64,000 nt of DNA. Source: Isoetes taiwanensis (lineage: Eukaryota; Streptophyta; Lycopodiopsida; Isoetales; Isoetaceae). Positions 12,460 to 22,600 of this stretch are shown here, in pieces. The notes beneath the pieces are model-generated. The model searched no databases and was not told the DNA's origin. It saw only the letters and a list, made by a program, of their open reading frames with translations. Every line of letters begins with the position of its first letter. The stretch's first letter is position 1. The DNA is taken from positions 650,749 to 714,748 of the forward strand of contig JAJEKV010000231.1 of NCBI GenBank assembly GCA_021234155.1. The letters run 5' to 3'. Made by a program: the position numbers and the translations under genes.

Positions 12460-13960
12460 GTTACGGCATATTGTGTACCTATGCAATTTTGACCTATGCT
12501 ATTCTATGCATTATGTTAAGGCATATTGTGTAAGTCAACAAGTATGAATCACCCGTAAGCTAAAGTTTTACTTTCATTGACCAACATGTTTGGTAAAGCG
12601 TGAGTCAACAATTTTCAAGTCAACAAGTGTGAATCACCCCCAAGCATTTGGTAAAGCATAAGTCAACAATTTTGACCTATGCTATTCTATGCATTATGTT
12701 AAGGCATATTGTGTAAGTCAACAACTTTCAAGTCAAGAAGTGTGAATCACCCCCAAGCAAATGTTTGACTTTTATTGACCAACATCTTTGGTAAAGCGTA
12801 AGTCAACAATTTTCAAGTCAACAAGTATGAATCACCCCTAAGCTAAAGTTTTACTTTCATTGACCAACATGTTTGGTAAAGCGTGAGTCAACAATTTTCA
12901 AGTCAACAAGTGTGAATCACCCCCAAGCATTTCGTAAAGCATAAGTCAACAATTTTGACCTATGCTATTCTATGCATTATGTTAAGGCATATTGTGTAAG
13001 TCAACAACTTTCAAGTCAAGAAGTGTGAATCACCCCCAAGCAAATGTTTGACTTTTATTGACCAACATCTTTGGTAAAGCGTAAGTCAACAATTTTCAAG
13101 TCAACAAGTATGAATCACCCCTAAGCTAAAGTTTTACTTTCATTGACCAACATGTTTGGTAAAGCGTGAGTCAACAATTTTCAAGTCAACAAGTGTGAAT
13201 CACCCCCAAGCATTTGGTAAAGCATAAGTCAACAATTTTGACCTATGCTATTCTATGCATTATGTTAAGGCATATTGTGTAAGTCAACAACTTTCAAGTC
13301 AAGAAATGTGAATCACCCCCAAGCAAATGTTTGACTTTTATTGACCAACATCTTTGGTAAAGCGTAAGTCAACAATTTTCAAGTCAACAAGTATGAATCA
13401 CCCCTAAGCTAAAGTTTTACTTTCATTGACCAACATGTTTGGTAAAGCGTGAGTCAACAATTTTCAAGTCAACAAGTGTGAATCACCCCCAAGCATTTGG
13501 TAAAGCATAAGTCAACAATTTTGACCTATGCTATTCTATGCATTATGTTAAGGCATATTGTGTAAGTCAACAACTTTCAAGTCAAGAAATGTGAATCACC
13601 CCCAAGCAAATGTTTGACTTTTATTGACCAACATCTTTGGTAAAGCGTAAGTCAACAATTTTCAAGTCAACAAGTATGAATCACCCCTAAGCTAAAGTTT
13701 TACTTTCATTGACCAACATGTTTCGTAAAGCGTGAGTCAACAATTCTCAAGTCAACAAGTGTGAATCACCCCCAAGCATTTGGTAAAACGTAAGTCTACA
13801 ATTTTGACCTATGCTATTCTATGCATTATGTTAAGGCATATTGTGTAAGACAACAATTTTCAAGTCAACAAGTGTGAATCACCCCCTTTGTTACATGTTT
13901 GACTTTCATTGACCAACATGTTTGGTGAAGAGTAAGTCAACAATTTTGAAGTCAACAAGC
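12460..13960 (+). repeat. tandem satellite, 283-bp unit, about five copies
   Basis: The word AGCTAAAGTTTTACTTTC starts at 12558, 12841, 13124, 13407 and 13690, an exact 283-bp period each time. The units are nearly identical, so the array is young. Each unit has internal sub-repeats of GTCAACAATTTTCAAGTCAA and GTGAATCACCCCCAAGC. TTGACC, a W-box-like core, recurs. A diverged partial unit lies before 12558, and another after 13900. No ORF spans a unit. Confidence 0.95.
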
Positions 13961-14249
13961 AATTTACACTAACTAATTATAATTACAATTACTAAACAAG
14001 TGCCAAGCCAACATAAGATGATTGGTGTCCAAAAAAAATGGCCATTTCAGGATAGATATATTTTTTTTTTAATGTTTTAGAAAATAAAATTATGGTTATT
14101 TCCATTTCACTTTGTATCCTACTAAATCATTACGATTAAGATACTAATGGTACAAAAATCCTAAAATCATAGCCTATGAAATTAATTTCACGCCAGCCTT
14201 TATAGGCTATGGTCGTGAGGAGAAGCATCGTCCAATACTCCCAAACAGA

Positions 14250-14758
14250 ATGCCGAAGCACTGCCGCTCCCGCACCCGCTCCCGCTCCCGCTCCCGCGCT
14301 GCTTCCCCTGCTCCTGGCCCTTCCAAATGCTGGTCCTTAATTTCCTTACCTTTGGCACAGGTCCTTGCGAGTTATGGCATAGGTTCTTGGATAATTCCTT
14401 TGCAGGAGCCCAAAGAAGACCTTGAAGAAATTGTCGAGACCAATTCTGCTGAAAGCCCCGAGCAGCAGCTTGAATATAGCAGCTCCGATTCCAGCAGCTC
14501 TGAATACTCTCTTTCTGAGCTTTCAGAATTCGATTCCTCTGACGTGGACGAGGAGCAATAGTATGATTCAGAAGATGAGGTCTGGAGCGAATCTGAGATG
14601 ACTAGCGAAGAAGGAGACCTGGATCCAGAAGAAGAACATTTTTTTTTTGAATTTCAAAATTGGCTGGAGAGTAAGTCGCATGTAATTTCATTTTTTGCTT
14701 TCTTTCCTTCAAAAATGAGCTTTCTAACTTTCTGAACTTTTCTTACAGATGAAGCTTG
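14250..14758 (+). CDS. small SR-rich, acidic-tailed ORF (one in-frame stop)
   Basis: It starts MPKHCRSRTRSRSRSR, then carries a serine/acidic tract (SSSDSSSSEYSLSELSEF). The frame meets a TAG at 14559-14561 but stays acidic and open beyond it to a GTAAGT donor near 14671. The acceptor TTACAG at about 14749 leads to a stop within two codons. Upstream at 14188-14205 there is TTTCACGCCAGC, like the palindrome half-sites of the 56-62 kb region, and a TTTATAG TATA-like box. It resembles in design the acidic ORF at 56434. Function unknown; possibly a decayed copy. Confidence 0.4.
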
Positions 14759-14825
14759 AAGTCCCGGCAGCTCATGAAGACATGTTTTGGTTTTTTTTTT
14801 CTTTTGATCAAGTTCTTCAGAAACA

Positions 14826-15345
14826 GGCCTTTTGTGCCTTTGTAATTTTTTTAAAAACAGATGCTATAGGCCTTAGTGCCTTTCTTTGTAATGGCCTTAG
14901 TGCCTTTCTTTGTAATCACCCTTCTGTGAAACAGGCCTTAGTGCCTTTGAAATGTAATGGCTGTGCCGACCCTTCTGTAACACAGGCCTTAGTGCCTATT
15001 GTAATATATGATGGCCTTGTGCCTTTCTGAAAATTTCTGGTTTTGTTTTCTGTTTTAATCAATTGGTTTTGTAATACCTTTATATTATGCCTTCAATTTA
15101 ATCCAGGCCTTAGTGCCTTTAATTTTAATGGAGTTGTGCCGACTGTAATCCAGGTTTTGTGCCTTCTTTAATGTGGATGATGGCCTTGTGCCTTTCTGTA
15201 AATTTGTGGTTTTGTTATACCTTATGCCTTGTGTAAATTTGTGCCTTGTGTCTTTTTCTAATTCTGTTGTACTTACATGTTTTACCTTGGTTTTGTTATA
15301 CCTTGTACTTAGATGTTTTACCTTGTAAATTGGCCTCAGTGCCCT
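14826..15345 (+). repeat. degenerate GGCCTTAGTGCC repeats in the 3' region of the 14250 ORF
   Basis: About ten copies or variants of GGCCTTAGTGCC(TTT) occur at irregular 25-50 bp spacing, for example near 14871, 14893, 14936, 14986, 15105 and 15335, with shortened GGCCTTGTGCC variants near 15013 and 15183. Each has short complementary GGC/GCC ends and could form a small hairpin in the transcript. They begin right after the last exon of the small SR/acidic gene. Confidence 0.75.
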
Positions 15346-15701
15346 GTCTATATACCAGCAATTTAAAATACTATGAAACACCAACAATTGAAATTGATTG
15401 AAATTTGGAATTCATTCAACATTCAAGTACAAAATTCTATAACTGAAGCATCAAAAATGAATATGTAGCATTATAACAGGGGGTTACTTTTGTATTTTTG
15501 TACGTTTTTTCCTATGGTTTTGCTAAGATTTAGTCGTCGTATTTTGAAGACATACTAATGCGTACTTCTAGAGTGCGCATACGCTCACATTAATTTTTAT
15601 GACATTTTTTAATGGTTACACCTATGATTTTTGAGGATATCTCCAATGGAAGCATGCAAGGCTCGATGAAGGATACTTTAGGGTTAATCGAAGGAGGATA
15701 C

Positions 15702-15715
15702 TTTAGGGTTTAGGG
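15702..15715 (+). repeat. two plant telomere-type heptamers
   Basis: TTTAGGGTTTAGGG, next to a further TTTAGGGTTAATCG at about 15678. Two repeats are too few for an interstitial telomere. A telo-box-like promoter element or chance is the simpler reading. A short GT microsatellite follows at 15726. Confidence 0.6.
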
Positions 15716-16098
15716 TTAATCGATTGTGTGTGTGTGTGCAGGGGCTCGGGGAAGGGAAGGGGATGCGAGGTCTTTGGCGGCCCTTAGTTTTAGTTTCCAG
15801 AGCTCGGGGATGCAAGCGGGAAGGCAGGTCTTAAGGATTGCCGTTAGTTTTCACCTGAGCGAGGGGATTGGAGCGAGTCATTTTCCAAGATCTCTTATTG
15901 GGCACGGTTTCTCGGCTTATTTACTAGATAATCAAACGGTTCTTTTTCTGGGTCAGACGGATCATTCGTTGTGGAAGCCGCCATGGCAAATGGAATTATA
16001 TTAGTTGTGCTTACGGATTGGAACATGATTCACTTACTTAACTGGAAAGCCATATCTCTAATAGTTCTACATCTCCATACAATGTTTGTAAGCGCAAC

Positions 16099-16594
16099 CT
16101 AACGGATTCAAGCAGTAGCCGCAATCTTGGGGTTGGTTTAGGATATTCACTTGTTGCTTATGGGAGTACAATGAAGGGGATCGATAAAAGTTGGAGGTGA
16201 TAGTCTAGTTTCACATCATAATTTTTTATGCCATTTTCATCGTCTTCTCACAATTTTAGTTGATATCAGGTTAATGAGAATGCCATTCGCGAGCACCTGA
16301 ACCAACATTGGGAGGTTCTTGCAGAACCCATTCATACTGTAAGTTCTTTATATATTCTCTAGTATCCCGGATAAGGAAGTTTTATTTGCAAACCTGTTGT
16401 GCTTGTAGATAATGAGGAGACATAGCATCCAGGAGCCATATGAAAAGCTGAAGAAATTCACCCGTGGTCGTGAAATTACAAGAGAATGCATGCTAGAATT
16501 TGTGCAGAAATTGGAACTGCCAGAGAATATTAAAGATACATTAGATACGCTTATTGGCCAAGTGCTAACTTCAAATGAGTTTGCATGTCTCTAG
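16099..16594 (+). pseudogene. adenylosuccinate lyase C-terminal fragment
   Basis: Three exon-like pieces in order match the end of adenylosuccinate lyase (purine biosynthesis; releases fumarate from adenylosuccinate and SAICAR). The first, about 16099-16199, includes SRNLGVGLGYSLVAYGSTM. The second, 16270-16338, reads from VNENAIREHLNQHWEVLAEP and is bounded by AG and GTAAGT. The third, 16409 to about 16560, includes RRHSIQEPYEKLKKFTRGRE. The phases agree, so this was a genomic, not processed, copy. The usual final LTPHxYxG motif is absent, replaced by unrelated codons to a stop at 16594, and the upstream catalytic part is missing. Confidence 0.75.
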
Positions 16595-16833
16595 TTTTAT
16601 CCCGGATAAGGAAGTTTTATTTGCAAACCTGTTGTGCTTGTAGATAATGAGGAGACATGGCATCCGGGAGCCATATGAAAAGTCAAGAAATTCACCCGTG
16701 GTCGTGGAAATTACAAGAGAATGCATGCTAGAATTTGTGGAGAAATTGAACCGCCGGAGAATATTAAAGATGCATTATAGATACGCTTATTGGCCAAGTG
16801 CTAACTTCAAATGAGTTTGCATGTCTCTAGTTT
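16364..16833 (+). repeat. tandem duplication of the last lyase exon, 235-bp period
   Basis: The block beginning ATCCCGGATAAGGAAG at 16364 recurs at 16599 with the same intron end, exon and downstream text up to GCATGTCTCTAGTTT. The second copy carries small deletions that break the lyase frame. A separate 55-bp tandem repeat (GAGAGGTTT...GGTCACCACCACGTT) follows at 16899-17006. Confidence 0.9.
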
Positions 16834-17009
16834 CTAACAAATTTGGTTGCATTATATCAGTTAAGTATATAGGTCCAATTGCGATATACCTCAATAATGA
16901 GAGGTTTGCTTCCCCTTTTTGGTCACCACCACGTTCATTCGATTTCTTAAACCGAGAGGTTTCCTTCCCCTTTTTGGTCACCACCACGTTGATTCCGATT
17001 TCTTAAATC

Positions 17010-17715
17010 CGAGATGTTTTTATTAGTACTTAGGCTCCAAATATAGTGAACGTAACTTATGCTTGATATGGAACCATTCGGATATGGAACCCGATGTAGA
17101 ACTATTTAATGGCATTTCTGATGCAAGCTATGAAGTTCAAATGCACTATTATTCTCTAAATATTCGAGGGTTCCTTTGTATTCTAATGTCACCCTCACAA
17201 TGACTTTAATTCTTTGATCTACTTGCTTATTATACATTTTATCATAGAAATGCCTATTTAAACATATCTATGACATCATTACAATTCGGGCCCTTTTTTT
17301 GTTGGTTCAGCTGGAGCCAAGCATAGTGATTTTTTCAATTAATGGGCATAGAAATCCATAGTATGTTTATTGCATGTTGTATTTTGTTCCTTCGAGACAT
17401 ATCAGTGGTAGATCATACACTTAAGCAGTTGTATAAGCTTGTGTGCTGTTCAGTCATAGTGTTGGCACTTTGACACTTATCATTGGCTTCTGCAATGATT
17501 CAGACCCCTCTTATAGTTGGACAGTATGATTTAGGAAGTTATATATAGTGGTGATGTGTGCTAATGCATCTTTGCCTAGGCTATTTTGCAAAATGATTGG
17601 GTAAAAGGGACCTGGTAAATTGGGCTTGTGCATTCCTTGAGAGCTCTTCCTCATTTCTTATTTTCCTCAAAGATAATGAAACTACTAAACCTTTGGTGGC
17701 GGTGTACATTTAATG
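17010..17715. other. no gene recognised
   Basis: AT-rich intergenic sequence. I see no domain-bearing frame and no repeat of note. Confidence 0.5.
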
Positions 17716-17770
17716 AATAACACATAACACATAACACATAAACACATATCACATAACACATAACACATAT
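17716..17770 (+). repeat. ACACATA(A) short tandem repeat
   Basis: About seven imperfect copies of AACACATA in a row. It is a simple microsatellite, directly followed by AT-rich sequence and the hairpin GGCCCGAAGGGCC at 17821-17833. Confidence 0.85.
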
Positions 17771-17888
17771 TGCTACATGTTTTAAATGTCTTTTTATATT
17801 CTCCGTCTCCTTTTTTTTATGGCCCGAAGGGCCAAAAATTTTTTTTAGTATAATAACCAACACATAACTACCATTGACATTAATAAAT

Positions 17889-18298
17889 ATAACCATTGGA
17901 TCCAACACATTTAAATTAAAATCCCCCTTAAACCCCCTTTGGTTTGGGTGCATATTCACACGGGGGGTGACGTAGGGGCGAGAGCCCTCATAATTGTATT
18001 TTGACGTCATTGAAATCAACACCATATAGTATTTCGGTTGATATCTTATAGTATTTTGCGAATCTTATTATACAGTATAGCAAATCTTGTACTTGCATAC
18101 CCCACAAATGAGGAACTTTACGTACGGTGTAGATTATGGAATAAGAGGCGGTATTCCATAATCTGTTGATTTCGTACGTCCAAAATACAATTATGAGGGC
18201 TCTCGATGCCCGGAGTCACCCCCCGTGTGAATATGCACCCAAACCAAAGGGGGTTTAAGGGGGATTTTAATTTAAATGTGTTGGATCCAATGGTTATA
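17889..18298. repeat. long inverted repeat with inner hairpin
   Basis: The left arm 17889-18003 and right arm 18181-18298 are almost exact reverse complements (both contain CCAAAGGGGGTTTAAGGGGG or its complement). The spacer of about 177 bp contains a second, perfect 12-bp stem, AGATTATGGAAT (18131-18142) with ATTCCATAATCT (18153-18164), flanked by CGTACG on both sides. It lies just beyond the 3' end of the transposase gene and could be a small foldback element inserted there. Confidence 0.9.
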
Positions 18299-18370
18299 TG
18301 CAAAATACGGAAACTTCTTTATATTCATAAAAGTACCTATACAGTACCCTTTACACAATTGCTCTTTCCA

Positions 18371-21300
18371 CTATTCCAACAACGTGGGAAGCCTCTCTAG
18401 AATATCTTGTTCTTCTTTGGCACTTAGAGTGTAAACCACTCCCCGCTTAACAACGTGCCTTGCTTGAACCAACCTGACTTTGTTCTTTGCAACTTGAGTG
18501 GCATAAACAATTGCTTTATTTCCTCTACAAAACTTGTAGCTGGATTTACAAGTCACCAACTTCTCATAGTTTGTCCCTTCTATGACCTCATCCCCTTTCA
18601 CAAACTTCTGCCCTTGCATATCTACAAAGTCTTCTACCACCAAGTACTTAGCTTTGGTACATAGGATAAGGTAGAATTTCACATTCTCGTGATTGTTATT
18701 TGGAGCCACCACTGCAAAGACATCACCTATAGATACTTGCATGCTACATAAGTCAGCGCTGCCAATATGTGCTTCTTCTCCGTCATCATGTACTTCTTCT
18801 TCAATAATAGCTTTGATGGGCTGTACCACAACTAGTTCAAACTTCTTAGTATATGATACATTGTGGCAAGACTCCCAATTCAAATCTAAACAATATGTGC
18901 AAAAGCAAGAGAGGTTTCTGACCTGTAAATGTGTCATGTGATTTGAACACCCATGGAAACAATGAAGGTCTCTAGATCCTTTAATAGGACGTGCTTCCCA
19001 CTGATTTTTTCTGTCCACTTGTCCTATTCCAACCTCCCAAAAAGTTCTACTTACAGTTTGAATCTTCTTTTTATATGTTGTGGATGCTGCTGCCCTTAGC
19101 CATTCCACCACCTCGTGTGCATTGGTCATCTTGCTGCCCTTCAACTGTGCTGCTCTCAAAGCCCTCTTTATTACTCCTCCTGCACCATCATGTTCTCCCT
19201 TCCCATGGCCAGAGCACCAAAAGTTCCACATCATGTCTAAACCTGTTAAAGATTTGAATCTAGCATCAAAGTAAAATGATTTTTTACCTTTGAATTGTGA
19301 GGCTGCACCATCTGAGAAGACATAGTGCTTCTTCAAAGTGATTTCCTTCTCTTGCATCCAATGATTGTGTAAGAGAAAGCAATGCTGCTCAAACAAAGAA
19401 TCATGTTTTCTGTCATCAGATATATAAAAATGTCCTTCCTTGATCATTTCTTGTGTCTCAGGATCCCTTCTATATGTGAGGTGCACAAGAATAGTGATCT
19501 GCTCATTATGCCAATGCTTGGACTGGACTTCATTCTGTTCCTTGAAAGAGTAATTCTCTGCAAAGTCAACCACTGATACAATAGTATCATCAGCAAACCT
19601 GTTCAGTAGTTGTCTAAACATGGCTTGCTGCCATTTATACCTGAAATTATGTGTCACAAACTCCTTTGCTTTAGATCTGAAGGTTTCTATCAAAACATTG
19701 GGTGAAGTCTGTAAATATTGATGCTCAATTCTTTTTTTGGGTTTGCTATTTTTATCCTTACCAATTTCAATGTAGTCTATGTTCTCCCAAGTGTTTTTTG
19801 AGGCGCTGTCCTTTGTTTCTTCTTTTGGACACCTTTCCATTTTGTCCACACCACATTTGCTACAGGTTCCTGACAAGCATGCTTCATTGTGCCACTCCTC
19901 ACCTTCAGGATTTGGGCAAACCATGCTTCCCCACATGTCACTGTTAGACTGCCAAACATGTCTTGCTGCATTTTCACCCTACTTGGTTTGCCGTGTGGTC
20001 ACATATCTTGCACTCATAGGTGCAATCTGCACCGTGCACCATGGACTTTTTCCTCATGTTCTTCACCCCTTTCCTCAGCATTGACATCCTCTCATGATAG
20101 ACGCAACAACATGTATTGAATTCAGATAGCTTTACAACAAAGTAAGGCTTTAATTTCTCGAAGGCTCTCTGCTTAATTTGAACATCTGGATTGTCTTGCT
20201 TGAAACTAGTGAAGAATTCTGTCTGCAGAATAAGAATAGAAAACTACTTAGTAAATGCTAATGCTAATACCACTAGAAAAAACAACTACTAATGAATATC
20301 AACTTAGAACTAATTACTTATTCCATTAGCATTACAACATAACCCTTAGCAAACCAAACCACTAACCAGTGCTAGGACATTGAGATGAAAGCATTGCTAA
20401 TCTGTAGTGGTAGGTGGTGATTCACTAACTACAAATTAAGTTTAGTGCTAACATTGACAAAATTACTAACAGTGGAACAACATTAACGAAATTAGTAATA
20501 TTAGCACTGTCATTTATAAAATCACTAACAGTGGCACTAACATCAACACAATTACTAAACGTGGCACCAACATTATAAAGGTGAGAAACCTTAGCACTAT
20601 ATCAAAAAATGATCCATCAACCATCAATAGCACTAAGACTTGCTACCACGAGAAGAACGTGCAGATTAATTCCAGATCATATTAGAATCAATACTTCACA
20701 ACTTATAAAAAATATTAGTATTAGTAAACGTGAAAAAGACTTAGTAAAAAACTGATCTACAGATAGTATACCTGGCTCACATCAATGTAATGTGTTGGAT
20801 GCTTAGGATGTTTTCCTCTACCAGATCTGACGTCCTTGAAGTTAGGCGAAACTCTGGTGTAGTTTGTCCAATAATCCATAACTTTTTCAATCACTTCTTG
20901 GCTCAGGGAATCCTTTCTCTTCTTCCTTCCCCCAAGAGCCCACAATGCGTTTTTATTACTAATTGCAACACGGTGCTTCTTAGCTCTGGAACAATTCCTT
21001 CGATGAATTCCTAAAGCCTTGGCAGCTAATCTTTTGCTGCCATGCCTGGCCTTCCCAAGTGCCATGATTAATGCTGCTCTTTTTGCTGCTAATTTGTCAT
21101 TGGACTCCACTCCTTTCACATGCTGTATGGTTTCTTGGATGCTACCGACAATTTCACTGTGAATAATCTTTTCCTTATCAGACACTGCAACCTGCATAAC
21201 TTTGCTGTTCTCCACTAGATGCCATACTTCTTTCTTCTGGTCTGTAGACATCGAACCTGTCAAATCCAAAAATGTTTTTGTGATTATGGAGGCTGCATGT

Positions 21301-21431
21301 TGCAATTGCTTTTTTGAGTGCTCAATACTCCAATCTAAATTTTCATTTGACAATTGTTGCCTCATCTTGCTCGCTCTTTGTCGTTGCTTCTGCAAACGCC
21401 ATTTTCGCCTCCTGTCTTCGTCATTAGTCAT
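18371..21431 (-). CDS. DDE-like transposase gene, two exons, one frameshift
   Basis: Exon 1 (20772-21431) starts at MTNDEDRRRK and holds a basic N-terminus, RAALIMALGKARHGSKRLAA and a conserved RVSPNFKDV motif. It ends SQ|GTATAC. Exon 2 starts at 20222 after TTCTGCAG, in phase 0, with NTCCCVYHERM and a CxxC-rich stretch. A 1-nt shift near 19975-19985 moves it into the 521-residue frame that ends at 18371. That frame has CSKCGVDKMERC, VVDFAENYSF, VFSDGAASQFKGKKSF and HGKGEHDGAGGVIKRALR, which I read as DDE-type catalytic blocks of a transposase family widespread in plants and invertebrates. I cannot name the superfamily safely. Apart from the one shift the gene is open over about 800 codons, suggesting recent activity or a sequence error. 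No convincing terminal repeats were found. Confidence 0.65.
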
Positions 21432-21739
21432 TGGATCACAAGAAGCCTGAACAAAAAATGGATGGAAAGAAAGAAACGAGATCTCTCTCCCTCGAGAAAG
21501 GGGGAATCAACCACCCCCCGATATTCTCGTTAATTTTGAATTTCCCTCTTCCCATAATACTAAAAAATAGTGCTAATTTGGGTGGACAAAAGGACACTAA
21601 AAATGAGACACCGTAACATGCAAGGACCCATATATTTATACCGTATATTATATTTGAGCATCGGAACTAGATCCTTTGTCCAAGCATTGTCAAAACGCTT
21701 TTCAAAGGAAAGTAAGCTTAGCTAGTGTTTTAACATGGA

Positions 21740-22600
21740 CATGGCACTGGCACTTATGGAGATTTTGTGCTTGATCTTTGGAGGGATGATCCGAATTTCC
21801 ATGTGAGTTCAATTTTCAAGTGCTTGAGAACATTAGAGAGAGGAACTATCGATGGCAGGATGTACTCTTCATTAGCTCCTATTTTTGATGATTTGATGGA
21901 TGATCAACCTTACCTACCAAAGGCAGATAACAGAGCTGGCATCAAAAGTGTCAAAGGAAAGAAAAAGGATGTGGTATGAGTTTTCAATACATGGAAGACA
22001 ATTGTTGGAAGAACTATGTGTTCAACTTGATAAGTTTTAGAGGGAAAAACAAGAATAGATGGATGTTTGGAGCAATGTCATACTTAATAGCAACAGGAGT
22101 CTTCAAGATTGTGAAGGTGAGGTTCATGAACATTGGACACACACACGATGATAAGATGGCTTCTTTAGTTCTTTCTCCGCTAAGCTTAGGAGAAAGAATG
22201 TGACAAATATCCCTAATAATGGCTCCAAGTGGTCTGTTGAAAGCAGGCTACAAAGCCAAAGTGGTTTGACCTTCTTGTGTGGGATTCTTTTGAGGGCATC
22301 AAGGAATACTACTTTGTGTTATTCAGACCTGATGATGAGTATTGTCTAGTATGGTTGGGGATGGCACTCACCGATGTTACTACCACTATGTCTGATGGGT
22401 GGGAGTTGCATCTTGGATTCCAAATTTAATATTGGAAGCCCATTGGAAGGCATAAGAAAGGCAAATTGAAAGAATAGTACTCCCACTTATGGGAGAAAAG
22501 GTAGAGGAAAGATCCTCCCGATCCCCAAAGGAAAGAATTGGTGGAGTGTGTGTTATGATCATACCCTGCATGTCACATTGAAAAAGACAAGACACAAAAG
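21740..22600 (+). pseudogene. DUF7869-type ORF fragment (C-terminal half), copy A
   Basis: Open pieces 21767-21979 (FVLDLWRDDPNFHVSSIF) and 21976-22203 (GKNKNRWMFGAMSYLIATGVF, then VRFMNIGHTHDDKMASL) match the DUF7869 domain of transposon-like plant proteins; compare LQLDNCAGQNKN and VGHTHDDIDALFG in copy B. The LQLDN core is broken, the frame changes between pieces and the N-terminal half is absent. It is head-to-head with the transposase gene, about 300 bp away. Role unknown. Confidence 0.6.

Noticed and set aside
12540-13960. CRISPR-like array
   Set aside because: Units are contiguous 283-bp satellites without unique spacers, and the context is eukaryotic.
15702-15715. Interstitial telomere or chromosome end
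   Set aside because: Only two perfect heptamers; more likely a telo-box or chance.
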